A DNA stretch of 64,000 bases from Mariprofundus sp. UBA1536 (GCA_002323245.1 DCPU01000005.1:62001-126000), one strand, 5' to 3'. Numbered from the stretch's first letter, positions 1 through 8,533 are shown. The notes: a model not told the origin generated them from the letters alone. Numbers and translations: made by a program.

Positions 1-303
1 GATAATGCCAATGGGCAGTCGGTCTAAGACATCTGCAACAGCATTTCGCTCATTCTCTAAAGCGTTAAATCTATGGTTGAATTCAATGGCCCTGCGGAAA
101 TGAGGTTTTAGAATTTGTGTCTTCGCTTTGTTTTCGGAGACAACTTCGTTTTCTTGATCTTTTTGAACATCAAGTGGTAACCCCAGCGTAGTGTCTAAAA
201 TGGATAGCAACTGCGGCCATAACTCGGGGCTTTGGGCAGAGTCATAAATGAGACCAATAATCTCAGAGAGCTGTTTTTGGTCGTCTTGACTCATTCGCTC
301 CAT
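1..303 (-). CDS. LuxR-type regulator, N-terminal part (runs off the left edge)
   Basis: An open frame starts at ATG 303 behind a strong ribosome site (GGGAGG, 7 bases upstream) and continues without stop to base 1, giving 101 residues. Its first half matches the N-terminal sensor region of the LuxR-type protein at 4532-5386: both show LSE[IV]I-LIY near the start, a -LWP-LL- stretch, and a closing [IV]LDRLP[IL]G[IV]I segment that looks like the start of a PAS-like domain. The DNA-binding end would lie outside the window. It follows the ceramidase-like gene by 99 bases on the same strand. I infer a paralogous regulator; whether it also carries a hydrolase domain cannot be seen. Confidence 0.75.
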   Translation of the reverse strand, partial: MERMSQDDQKQLSEIIGLIYDSAQSPELWPQLLSILDTTLGLPLDVQKDQENEVVSENKAKTQILKPHFRRAIEFNHRFNALENERNAVADVLDRLPIGII

Positions 304-402
304 GCCTTTTCCTCCCTGCACACCATCACTTCGGAAACGACATCATAGAATTGCGCTTCTGGCAAGGCATATCCTTATTTCCATGATGGGTATGACTGTG
401 CA

Positions 403-2502
403 TTAGTTGTTTTGACCTGAAAAAAATTCTGCTGATGTATGGGCTACGCCATCATGAGCTATAATCTTGAACCGCAAAGGACTTGTTTCGTTCAAGTCGG
501 CTGAAGGCAACCAAAAGGCACACCATTTACTTTGTTTTTTCTTCCACATGGATAATTGAATGATAAAATTGGTGCCTTGATCATTCTCCAGAATTTCACC
601 AACTGTTAATGGTTGCCATCGCCCATCGGGTTGCTTTTTTTCAACCTGGACTGAAGGCGTCATAGTTAAGTCGTGTGCTTTAGCCTCTGCAATAGTTGGT
701 GCGGGCCCGTCCCAACAAGCGTCGTACATTTGAGGTTTTTCTCCATTTGTAAACATGGTTTTAACAATATGAGTTTTTAACGCATCTTTCTCCATAGACT
801 TAAAATCTTTCGAGACAGTTGAAAAAGTTTGTACTTCTCCAGCATCATAGTGGTATTTATAGGGTTCATCATTTGATGCGGGAGGCTTCTCTGAAAACTG
901 TTCGGCCAAAGTCTTTAGTCGCTTGCCCACAAGAACACCTGCCAATCCCCCATACAGGGTGGAACCACCTTCATACTGTCCTGCCTTATATTCTTCCGGC
1001 GTCGTGAAATATGATACGTACTCATTACTTAGGCCAAGCAAAATCACCTTTTCCTTCGATACCTTCAATTGGGAGGCCAATTCATTTCGAATTCGCCTAC
1101 CCATCATGGTCGTAAACTCACCTGGCAATGTAGCCAACACAATTGGACCAAGTGTATAGACACCGAGCGGTGCTTCTGTTGGCGGCGAGAAGCAGCGCAT
1201 GTAATATTTTGCTGCCCAAAAAACTACTCTGCATAAGGGATCTGGAGCACCTTCATGGCATCCGATGAAATTATCACGTGTTTTTGTCGGTCCATCTTCT
1301 GCGCCTGCAAGAGCGCCTGGTCCGCCAGTTAATTTCTTTTCAGTGAATTTATCCTTCCCTACCTTTGCACCAGCCAGTTGCTCTCTTGAAAAGCGTACCT
1401 TGATATCGGCATTGATTTGAATGCTTTTATTTTCGGTATTCAGTATGGCGTCACCTAGCTTTTTACCAAGCCGAAGTGTTTCATTTCGTGTTTGCGAAAT
1501 CCAAGCGGCTGAGACATCACCTTCGGCACCATTAAAGATGGCTACAACAGGTGCACTCCCCCCAGAAATCAACCCCAGCTTTTGCTCAGCAACGGTTGCG
1601 GCAACACCAAACATATCGCTTGAATAAATAGCAGCCTCATGGCTAAGGGTGGTGGGATGAACTGCGAAGAAAGCACCAATGCCAATCACATGAGATGGTT
1701 CTTTAGCGCTTTTAATCCACAGCGTTTGTAACATGGGGTCAACTGCATGGTAAGCACTGATTGGGTTGGGACTATATATGGGTGGAAGACTATCAGTAGG
1801 AAGAGAGTTGCTGCCTTCTAATATTTCAGACACCTGGCTCTTCTCATTTTGAAGAAAAGCTTCGATGCTCCGATTACGAACCAGTTTTTCAACCTGTGCA
1901 TCGCCAAAATAAAGCTTTGCGCTTTCGGCTGTGTTGCATGATGCCAAGACAACATCAGCCAATTGATTTGCCAAGAAGTCGAACAAGTTTCGGTCAAACC
2001 CCTTTTCTGGCCCCCCAAATTGATTATACAAAGGTGAGCTTGAAAAATTCCCTGGGCTTTGGTGCGTGTGTGTTGCAGAGAAAATCATTTGGCGGCGTTC
2101 TAGGCGACAACTTTCATTGGCACTATTTGCGACAATATCGGTGACTCTGTCAGCTAACCCAGCCGGCATTGACCATAAGTCCGTGGAAATTAACGCCAGC
2201 TTTGAACCATTAGGAGCCTCTATGTACAAGCTGCGTGCTTTGAGTCTTAGCCATTGGCCACGTGAGATTTGACCGATGAAGGAATGGCCACCCATCGGGA
2301 AACCAGGAGGCGGGGTAATATCTACTTTTGCAGCGCCTGCATATAGCATGTTACGTGGCTCGGAAGGTTTTATTGCTCGCAGTTTACCATGGATAAGTGC
2401 TGTCGGAGCGGGCGTGCAGCTGCTGCATAACATCAGTACCAACAAGGCGAAAAGCATTATCGCGCCCGGCGCCGGATATATTTTTGGTTTATCAATATGC
2501 AT
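403..2502 (-). CDS. Neutral/alkaline ceramidase-like lipoprotein or secreted hydrolase
   Basis: 699 residues, close to the size of bacterial neutral ceramidases, which cut the amide bond of ceramide to give sphingosine and a fatty acid. Visible hallmarks: GAAKVDITPPPGFPMGGHS near residue 55; HTH zinc ligands at 145-147; AVHPTT with His 282; the nucleophile motif GDVS with Ser 331 (the usual following Pro is Ala here); LPGEFTTM with Glu 462; and SNEYVSYFTTPEEY near 493-505 carrying the conserved Tyr. A C-terminal Ig-like domain follows (about 590-699). The N-terminus has a hydrophobic segment ending in CSSC, an imperfect lipobox, so it is exported and possibly lipid-anchored. It begins 8 bases after the sphingomyelinase-like gene, suggesting one transcript. 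The family call is strong; substrate is inferred. Confidence 0.88.
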   Translation of the reverse strand: MHIDKPKIYPAPGAIMLFALLVLMLCSSCTPAPTALIHGKLRAIKPSEPRNMLYAGAAKVDITPPPGFPMGGHSFIGQISRGQWLRLKARSLYIEAPNGSKLALISTDLWSMPAGLADRVTDIVANSANESCRLERRQMIFSATHTHQSPGNFSSSPLYNQFGGPEKGFDRNLFDFLANQLADVVLASCNTAESAKLYFGDAQVEKLVRNRSIEAFLQNEKSQVSEILEGSNSLPTDSLPPIYSPNPISAYHAVDPMLQTLWIKSAKEPSHVIGIGAFFAVHPTTLSHEAAIYSSDMFGVAATVAEQKLGLISGGSAPVVAIFNGAEGDVSAAWISQTRNETLRLGKKLGDAILNTENKSIQINADIKVRFSREQLAGAKVGKDKFTEKKLTGGPGALAGAEDGPTKTRDNFIGCHEGAPDPLCRVVFWAAKYYMRCFSPPTEAPLGVYTLGPIVLATLPGEFTTMMGRRIRNELASQLKVSKEKVILLGLSNEYVSYFTTPEEYKAGQYEGGSTLYGGLAGVLVGKRLKTLAEQFSEKPPASNDEPYKYHYDAGEVQTFSTVSKDFKSMEKDALKTHIVKTMFTNGEKPQMYDACWDGPAPTIAEAKAHDLTMTPSVQVEKKQPDGRWQPLTVGEILENDQGTNFIIQLSMWKKKQSKWCAFWLPSADLNETSPLRFKIIAHDGVAHTSAEFFSGQNN

Positions 2503-2510
2503 GATTAATT

Positions 2511-3449
2511 TTAATGCCTTTCATCAAAGCAGTAGTTCACATAAACAGGGAAGTGGTCTGATAAAGCGAGGTACTTATTGCCGAACACCCATCCTTTCCA
2601 TGTTTCACTTGCGGAGGGCATATCGATGTGAATGGTTGATGCTTTGATACTGGGTTGACGGTTGCGGCTGAACAATACGTGGTCGTAGGTTTTATGATGC
2701 TCACATGCTAAAGCATTGGTATTAGCATCGAAGCTGTAGGCATCGTTCTGAAGCATATGGCCAGCATTGAGTGTATTTAACATTTTATTGTAATTGTCTG
2801 CCTCGGGGTCGATATTAAAGTCGCCTGCAATCAATATCGGCTCGTTTTGTGGAATGTGTTGCGCCTGAATAAACTTGGATAGTTGAATGAGTTGCGCATT
2901 CTGGGTTTTAATACTTTCCTGACCATCACCTTCAATAGCATTCAAATGGGTACCAAAAATATGATAATTCTGCTTTTGGAAACCTTCGTCTTTTACAATC
3001 TCAACATACACCACGCCTTTTCTAGATAAGGCATCCATCCCTGAAGTGGCCTCATACACTTCCTGCGTCTGATTATCCTGAATCGGCCATTTGCTCATGA
3101 TGAATACGCCACCATCTTGATAAGGAAACGCATCCTCACTTAAATGCTTGGAAATATATTTGAACGACTTACGCATTTCATGGATAAGTATTTCCCTAGC
3201 TGAGTCATCAAATGCTTCTTGGAAAATTACCACATCAACGTCTTTGATATGGTTTGGAATATCCTTTGCCATGAAATCATTGTTAAACCAAAACATCTGG
3301 CTAGGCCGCATATAAATATTGTATGTGAGTACTTTTAAGTCTGATGCGTTGCAGATTTCAGCAGCGGACACATTGGGGGTGATAAATTTTACAATCACCA
3401 AGAGGGCTAAGGCGGCTAAGTACGTACGATTGCCTAAGAAGCTTAACAT
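2511..3449 (-). CDS. Bacterial sphingomyelinase-like phosphodiesterase (endonuclease/exonuclease/phosphatase fold)
   Basis: 312 residues with an N-terminal signal segment (hydrophobic 10-28, cleavage near AAE). The fold's metal and catalytic residues are all present in order: TYNIYM (Asn 44), VVIFQEAFDD (Glu 78), DGGVFIMSKWPI, GTHLNA (His 168), AGDFNID (Asp 210, Asn 212) and LSDHFPV (Asp 298, His 299). The VVIFQEAFDD and GGV-I-SKWPI signatures are those of the secreted neutral sphingomyelinase C group, which hydrolyses sphingomyelin to ceramide and phosphocholine, rather than of exonuclease III. It lies directly upstream of the ceramidase-like gene, so the pair could act in sequence outside the cytoplasm. 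Specificity for other phospholipid head groups cannot be excluded. Confidence 0.82.
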   Translation of the reverse strand: MLSFLGNRTYLAALALLVIVKFITPNVSAAEICNASDLKVLTYNIYMRPSQMFWFNNDFMAKDIPNHIKDVDVVIFQEAFDDSAREILIHEMRKSFKYISKHLSEDAFPYQDGGVFIMSKWPIQDNQTQEVYEATSGMDALSRKGVVYVEIVKDEGFQKQNYHIFGTHLNAIEGDGQESIKTQNAQLIQLSKFIQAQHIPQNEPILIAGDFNIDPEADNYNKMLNTLNAGHMLQNDAYSFDANTNALACEHHKTYDHVLFSRNRQPSIKASTIHIDMPSASETWKGWVFGNKYLALSDHFPVYVNYCFDERH

Positions 3450-3581
3450 ATTCTCATGTTGTCCTGTCTTTATCGCTGAATAAAAGTATTAGCCTTAACA
3501 AGGGCTTGCAGATGCGAATGTGCGCATAGAATGAAACCTTGGCAAGTTTTTTGCATTCAATTAGGCGTGATTTTTATTGAT

Positions 3582-4571
3582 TTACTTTGCAGTAATACTT
3601 TTATCAAGAGTAAGTTGTTGCAGAATTGCATCAATATGCGAGATGAAAAGGTAGTGTCCATGCCCTTTTAGAAAGTGGCGATTGCATCGGGGAAGGGCAT
3701 AGGCGATGGCTTTAGCGCTATTAATATTTGAAATGCAATCTTCTTCGCCATGCCACATATCCACGACTGTTTGGGTGGAGCCAACGGAAAAATCCCACAA
3801 CGAAAGGCGGGAAAAATAATCATCGAGAAAACCATCCACATTTTCTTTGAGTAAATTGTCCATGCCCGATTGAAATAGCTTTTCATGCTCAGGGGTGCTG
3901 ATAATGGCCTGGTCAGCTTTGCAAAATTCATTGAACATCAACCGGTAGTAGTTGTTGTTTCTTCTCATGGCTTTAAGAATCATACGGTAAAATGGGTTGA
4001 GAATGGATTTGGGGGTGGACTTGGCCATTGCCATAAGTTTGCGGTCGAAAGGTAGAATATTTTCCATGTGTTCAAAGGTTGGGTCAGGCATGCAGCCTAC
4101 CACAGCGGCTTTGTATACAAAATTACCAAGTAGATTGGCGCATGCCAGTGCAGCAGGAGCTCCATCACCATCACCAAGCACATAAAATTTAGTGAGATTC
4201 AAGTGCTGTGCCAGTTGTAAAATATCATTGGTATAATTTCGAAGTGAGCGTTGCTTTTGCATGCAACTTTTGCCAAAGCCAGGACGCTCAGGGGCTATGA
4301 TACGTAAGCCATGCTTTTCCGGATATGTGCTAAAGGGGTGAAATTGTTCTCTTGAATGCAAGATACCATGAAAATAAATTAGTGGTGTGCCTTCTGGATC
4401 TCCAAACTCAGTGTATTCAAGCTTTCGTCCATCAAACAATGAAAGGATGTGAAAGGAGCTTGCATGGCTGTGCTGCGTTGTATCCGCTAAAGCTTTGTGA
4501 TGACGTACAGGCACTGGGCTCTGTTTCTCGCCTAACAGCGCTGCGGGGCTGCGCAGAATGCTTTTAAGCAT
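3582..4571 (-). CDS. Alpha/beta hydrolase-fold protein lacking the nucleophile serine; probable C-terminal half of a LuxR fusion
   Basis: 329 codons open from ATG 4571. The alpha/beta hydrolase features are clear: oxyanion HG after strand 3 (YFHGILHS, about 66-73), ERPGFGKS (95-102), a late acid (HGEEDCIS) and a late histidine (KGHGHYLF). The nucleophile elbow, normally G-x-S-x-G, reads G-D-G-D-G at 133-137, so Gly occupies the serine position; the DNA is unambiguous here. The first 17 codons (LKSILRSPAALL) are not hydrolase sequence but the expected end of a LuxR helix-turn-helix domain, and the ATG lacks a ribosome site. I infer that this frame is normally read as the C-terminal part of the regulator encoded in the overlapping frame. 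Without catalysis it could serve as a ligand receptor. Confidence 0.8.
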   Translation of the reverse strand: MLKSILRSPAALLGEKQSPVPVRHHKALADTTQHSHASSFHILSLFDGRKLEYTEFGDPEGTPLIYFHGILHSREQFHPFSTYPEKHGLRIIAPERPGFGKSCMQKQRSLRNYTNDILQLAQHLNLTKFYVLGDGDGAPAALACANLLGNFVYKAAVVGCMPDPTFEHMENILPFDRKLMAMAKSTPKSILNPFYRMILKAMRRNNNYYRLMFNEFCKADQAIISTPEHEKLFQSGMDNLLKENVDGFLDDYFSRLSLWDFSVGSTQTVVDMWHGEEDCISNINSAKAIAYALPRCNRHFLKGHGHYLFISHIDAILQQLTLDKSITAK

Positions 4572-5386
4572 TTCGTTTTGACTGTGTGTATCGGTTTTTC
4601 CAAAATGCTTTTCATTTGCGTGCGCACGGTATGCTTGCTGACATGTAAGAGTTCAGCTGCATCTGAGAGTGAGTTGCTGCCTTGGAGTAACGCCTGTACC
4701 AGTTTCGCTTCAGCAAGGGTGAAGCTATAGATGGATTGGAGAGAATCGATGGATATATCTTGTTGAATACTTGCGCTTGAAATAAATACAGCAGCCAAAT
4801 TGTGTTCGCTATGAATATTACTGTGCGCGGACGGAGCAACATGTATTGAGCATGGTATGTCATTGTTTGCGGAGATAAGCAAACTCTCACCATTGAAGTG
4901 AGTTTGTGGCGAAACAGGAGCAGTGGTGGCAGCGCGGAGCAATCGATGCAGCTTTACAGTATCTGAAGTGGCATGGGCAACAAGCTTGCCATCCTCTATT
5001 TTTAAGCTTTCATTGAGTGCTAATAGCGCTTTTGCATGCGCATTCATGCCAACCAAGACAGCATCGGAATTGGTGACAATAACACCTAAGGGTAGTCGAT
5101 CGAGAATGGCTGATATGGCGTGTGATTCGGCTTCAAGCTGAAAGATTTTTTGGTTAAGCTTGATTGAGCGTTCGAAGTGTGGGAGAAGCATTTGATGGAT
5201 TTTTGCTGTTTCTTCTGTAATCGAAATGTTGCCTAGTTTTTCTTCATCCGCAATTGTTTGCATCATACTATTCATGCGGCTTAACAAATCTGGCCATAAG
5301 CTTGGCTGTTCCGCTAGATTATAAATGAGCTCAATGACCTCAGATAAGGTCTGCTGTTTAGCGAGGGAAGATGGTTGCGAATTCAC
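4532..5386 (-). CDS. LuxR-family regulator (PAS-like sensor plus GerE-type HTH), frame disrupted at its 3' end
   Basis: 284 codons. An N-terminal sensor half (LSEVIELIYNLAEQPSLWPDLL, then a PAS-like core from ILDRLPLGVIV near 93) is followed by a LuxR helix-turn-helix (FTLAEAKLVQALLQG, SDAAELLHVSKHTVRTQMKSILEK). After EK the expected family ending (T-x-T-H-S-Q-N-E) appears only in the -1 frame, which continues into the hydrolase frame; the annotated frame ends in an atypical tail (HTVKTKCLKAF). Reading one base back at the A5 run gives a single 601-residue protein. The start ATG overlaps the stop of the upstream small gene (ATGA), so the two are coupled. The regulator may sense a lipid and control nearby genes; that is inference. 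Confidence 0.82.
   Translation of the reverse strand: MNSQPSSLAKQQTLSEVIELIYNLAEQPSLWPDLLSRMNSMMQTIADEEKLGNISITEETAKIHQMLLPHFERSIKLNQKIFQLEAESHAISAILDRLPLGVIVTNSDAVLVGMNAHAKALLALNESLKIEDGKLVAHATSDTVKLHRLLRAATTAPVSPQTHFNGESLLISANNDIPCSIHVAPSAHSNIHSEHNLAAVFISSASIQQDISIDSLQSIYSFTLAEAKLVQALLQGSNSLSDAAELLHVSKHTVRTQMKSILEKPIHTVKTKCLKAFCAAPQRC
4595..4599 (-). other. Apparent -1 frameshift site (A5 run) joining LuxR and hydrolase frames
   Basis: On the minus strand the codons TTG GAA AAA CCG lead out of the LuxR frame. If the lysine codon slips back one base on the run of five A, or if a sixth A were present, the reading becomes GAA AAA ACC GAT, giving the normal LuxR-domain ending and then the hydrolase with no stop. 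The joint frame is exactly 602 codons including stop. Options are programmed slippage, a true mutation, or a sequencing error in a homopolymer. Confidence 0.75.
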
Positions 5387-5661
5387 GCTTGGCTATCTAA
5401 GCGCATAACACGGCGCTTGGTCGCAAAGGCAATCACATTGTAAGGCATCAAGCTTGGTTTTTGCGTAATTAAAAAACGCACTTTATTTTCACAAATCGAT
5501 AGCACGCCCTTGATGCCTTGTGTGGGTAAACTAAATACCGCGTGACGGGCGCTGCCAGCGATGATGCCGCTTTCTTTGTGTTGGATTTCTTTTTTTAAGC
5601 GAAGAAATAATTTTTCACTTGGTGATGAAAATATTACGTAAAAAATCTTTGAATTTGCCAT
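5383..5661 (-). CDS. Small protein of unknown function upstream of the LuxR-type regulator
   Basis: 92 residues, start ATG 5661 with an AGGAGAGG ribosome site. I do not recognise the family. It has no signal peptide or membrane segment; the sequence alternates short hydrophobic stretches (IFYVIFSS, VLSICE, VRFLIT, VIAFAT) with basic residues, consistent with a small beta-rich cytoplasmic protein, possibly a regulatory or sensor domain. Its stop overlaps the start of the LuxR-type gene by four bases, so the two are translationally coupled and probably act together. It is the first gene of the minus-strand lipid module. Confidence 0.6.
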   Translation of the reverse strand: MANSKIFYVIFSSPSEKLFLRLKKEIQHKESGIIAGSARHAVFSLPTQGIKGVLSICENKVRFLITQKPSLMPYNVIAFATKRRVMRLDSQA

Positions 5662-5758
5662 GGTTCCTCTCCTGCCTGACCAAATCGGTCAATCCCCTCG
5701 TTTCACCAACACCGATTTAAACAACAAACGCTGCTGACGAAACGAACCCTAAAATTGC

Positions 5759-5795
5759 AAAAAAAATCCCGCATACCCCATTTGGGCGATGCGGG
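5759..5795 (-). terminator. Hairpin plus T8 on the minus strand, overlapping the shared palindromic element
   Basis: On the minus strand CCCGCAT (5795-5789) pairs with ATGCGGG (5774-5768), with an inner GCCC-AAAT-GGG(G) stem, followed after one base by eight T (5766-5759). This is a textbook intrinsic terminator shape. It lies about 100 bases upstream of the minus-strand gene at 5661 and has no minus-strand gene before it, so it could block antisense transcription or act as a leader attenuator. Confidence 0.5.
5773..5791. promoter_or_regulatory. Candidate operator, copy 1 of a shared near-palindrome
   Basis: The 19 bases ATACCCCATTTGGGCGATG occur here and again, identical, at 8718-8736; a related inverted copy is at 28462-28480. 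The core CCCCAT-TGGG is dyad-symmetric. This copy lies 69 bases before the ATG of the exported protein at 5861 and about 110 bases before the divergent gene at 5661. No known regulator consensus was recognised. Confidence 0.55.
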
Positions 5796-5860
5796 CCGAA
5801 TTATTGGGTTTTAGGGTTGCGGCAACTTGATAAAACTGTTTGACGTTAAGGGAGGACTGC

Positions 5861-8533
5861 ATGAAATCAGTGATGAAAAATAATTTGATGTACAAAGTAA
5901 TTGTTCTTGGATTCATCTTTGGTATTTCTGGATGTGGCGGAGGAGGAGGAACCGCGCCTGTTGATTCTGCTGCATCTGTACCCGCGGCAGGCGGATCATC
6001 CACATCAGCTTCTTCCATTCAACTTCAGGTGCTGCCTGCAGTTGGCACGGTGACCGTTGGAAGTTCGCTTGCGCTTAAAGCTGAGGCAAGGAACGCAAAT
6101 CGGCAGGTGATGTTCTCTAAAAAGGCGACAACCCCAGTGACATTAACTTGGTCAAGCAGCAACCCTTTGGTCGCAACAGTAGACCAGTTCGGTAATGTTA
6201 CAGCTATAGGTACAGGCAATGTGAGAATTACGGCCACGAGCGGAACAATTGTTGCAAATACTGACCTTGCTGTAGTTTCGGGCGGGGTTTCAGTTGGTGG
6301 GATTAGCAATCTGGTTAAAAGCATCACAGTAAGCCCGAAACGGAGTTTGTTAACACCGGGGGCAAGCTCCACTCTTAATGTTTTTGGCTCTGATATGACC
6401 GGCGCTCCTACATCGCTTGGATCATGTGGTGCTGGTGGCGCATCGCTTTCTGCCTCTGAAGCAGGCGTGGTAAGTGCAACTTATGATGGCACATTAGGCG
6501 CTGAGAAAATCACGGTTACAGCACTACAAAATGGATTCACATATTTAACCTTTAGTTGTAATGGTTTAAGCGCAGCCCCAATTGCTGTTGAAGTATCAGC
6601 TTCAACAAGCTTGCCTACCTTTCTTGGCGGCGCTCAATTTCTCAGTGGACTACAATTTGATATTTATGCTGAAGAGTTCCATGTGGCCGGTCCTTTATCA
6701 GGCGCGACGACATCTATTGGGTATGCGCTGTTCAAAAACGGCGTCTGGTCTTCAGAAATCATTCCAGGGTTCAATGGGATGGTCACAGTTGATGCTATAC
6801 ATATCGACCCCAGGACTTCGCAACCTGTTATTGTCGATGCACTAAACTCGAATGTTTGGGTGAGAGGCGTAAACGGTGGGTGGACCAGCTTTTCATTAGG
6901 AACAACTGTGCGGACTAGCTATAGGGATTCGTTAATGACTGATAACGGCGCATTATATATTTTTGGATACAATGTTTCTGAGGCAAACTTGTTTGTAAGC
7001 TTGGGCATAACAAGAAATGACTGGGTGACGCAGAATCTTGCTGGTTTTGGATCTGCGAGTAAGGTCAAGCTTTCGATATCACCTATCACAGGCGATTTAT
7101 TTATTGGGTTTGAATTGTATACTTATAATGCAACCCTTAAAATTGGGCAGGACACTACCCATTATGCCAAAATCAATAGTGTAACTCAATTGGTGGATGT
7201 TGAGTTTGTGGGGAATGGACAAATGGAAGGCATGGCTATTGGCAAAGATAACCGGCCGCATTTTATTATTGTTGATAATCAGGTGATGAATTATACCCGA
7301 AAAGAAAACGGGGTATGGGTGGCTCGTTCGATAATTTCTCCAGCATGGAACAATACTAATTTCGAGCTAGATGCCCATGAGCTTCCAAGGATATCGTATT
7401 ATGATGGGACAGCTATTAAGCTGCTATCTAGAGAGACAGGCGTTCCACTTGGGCAAGTGGGGGGATGGTCCGTGGACACGGTTGCCGTTGGAGTTGGTCA
7501 GCACGCATATGTTTTGGATGAGTATGACCGTGCTATTGTGCTTTATATCAATGCTGGCACGCCCAAATTGTATATTGAGCCTCATTATTTGGATTATTCA
7601 CCTAGGGGTGCTAGCTCAGTCGAATTGCCATCCAATCTAAGCGTTTCCGTTCTTCAGTTGCCCGCGCCAACTGGAATTACGGCTACTGCCTTTGGCAGTA
7701 CTACTGGTGCTGTTCGCCTTAGTAGTGCAAATATCTACACAGGGTCAATTGGGAGCCGAGTCTATTACAGTACTACAGGTAACCCCACGTTTACTGACCC
7801 ATATATATCTGGGTCCAGTCTGTCTTATGCAGGTGTAACCGTGGCATATCTCCAGAATCAAGCGCTTGATGTGCCCACATACTATGGTGTGGTATCATTT
7901 ACCCCGACAGGTTATAGCCAAATGGCGTATACCTCTGCGACATCAAGTGTGGTAGCTGGCGGATATAGCACTATTTATATTGACTCCGCTTTATCTGCGG
8001 GGAATGGCAATGGCGGCATCAACCTTCAGTTCACTACGAGACCTCAGAACGCAAATGTAAATGTATATTATACTATGGATGGGACAACACCATCTGCAGT
8101 CAGCCCATCCTTTCAAGTTGCAGCATCATTGGACAGTTATACATTTGCAGTTGATGTTTATAGCTCATATAAGTTTGCCACATCTATATCTGGGCCGCTG
8201 GGTGTTGAAACCGCTCTTTCAACAGCGTGGGGGCCACTGGATACGGTGGTACATCCTGTATTGTTTTCGCTATCTACAACTGGGCAATACTTTTATATAA
8301 ACAATACCCGTGATCCAAACAACGGCTCGCTTACCTATACGTTATATGCTTCAACTACACCAAATGCCATTGCTAATGGAACGGTTGTTGCAACTAATAT
8401 GACGCCTAATGCTTGGGTTCCCGTGGTTGGTGCCCCAGGGACGATTGTTGGACAGAGTTATTATTGGGCGGTGAGAGTGTCAGATGGGGTAACCAGTAGA
8501 TTCACCAATGATATCTTAAGAGTTGCTTACTAA
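5861..8533 (+). CDS. Large surface lipoprotein with bacterial Ig-like domain
   Basis: 890 residues from ATG 5861, chosen because AAGGGAGGA lies just upstream; an earlier in-frame TTG at 5840 precedes that ribosome site and is rejected. The signal peptide ends in a lipobox (FGISGC) followed by a glycine run, so the protein is lipid-anchored. Residues about 45-140 form a BIG2-type Ig domain (VTVGSSLALKAEA, LTWSSSNPLVATVDQFGNVTAIGTG). The middle is rich in short repeats around Trp/Asp and may form a beta-propeller; the C-terminal third (about 600-890) resembles repeated beta-sandwich modules. No catalytic motif is seen. A clean terminator follows, so it is monocistronic. Role unknown; adhesion or surface binding is plausible. 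Confidence 0.8.
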   Translation: MKSVMKNNLMYKVIVLGFIFGISGCGGGGGTAPVDSAASVPAAGGSSTSASSIQLQVLPAVGTVTVGSSLALKAEARNANRQVMFSKKATTPVTLTWSSSNPLVATVDQFGNVTAIGTGNVRITATSGTIVANTDLAVVSGGVSVGGISNLVKSITVSPKRSLLTPGASSTLNVFGSDMTGAPTSLGSCGAGGASLSASEAGVVSATYDGTLGAEKITVTALQNGFTYLTFSCNGLSAAPIAVEVSASTSLPTFLGGAQFLSGLQFDIYAEEFHVAGPLSGATTSIGYALFKNGVWSSEIIPGFNGMVTVDAIHIDPRTSQPVIVDALNSNVWVRGVNGGWTSFSLGTTVRTSYRDSLMTDNGALYIFGYNVSEANLFVSLGITRNDWVTQNLAGFGSASKVKLSISPITGDLFIGFELYTYNATLKIGQDTTHYAKINSVTQLVDVEFVGNGQMEGMAIGKDNRPHFIIVDNQVMNYTRKENGVWVARSIISPAWNNTNFELDAHELPRISYYDGTAIKLLSRETGVPLGQVGGWSVDTVAVGVGQHAYVLDEYDRAIVLYINAGTPKLYIEPHYLDYSPRGASSVELPSNLSVSVLQLPAPTGITATAFGSTTGAVRLSSANIYTGSIGSRVYYSTTGNPTFTDPYISGSSLSYAGVTVAYLQNQALDVPTYYGVVSFTPTGYSQMAYTSATSSVVAGGYSTIYIDSALSAGNGNGGINLQFTTRPQNANVNVYYTMDGTTPSAVSPSFQVAASLDSYTFAVDVYSSYKFATSISGPLGVETALSTAWGPLDTVVHPVLFSLSTTGQYFYINNTRDPNNGSLTYTLYASTTPNAIANGTVVATNMTPNAWVPVVGAPGTIVGQSYYWAVRVSDGVTSRFTNDILRVAY

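Noticed and set aside
5840..5860. Upstream TTG as start of the large lipoprotein
   Set aside because: It lies before the ribosome site AAGGGAGGA; ATG 5861 gives a proper lipoprotein signal.
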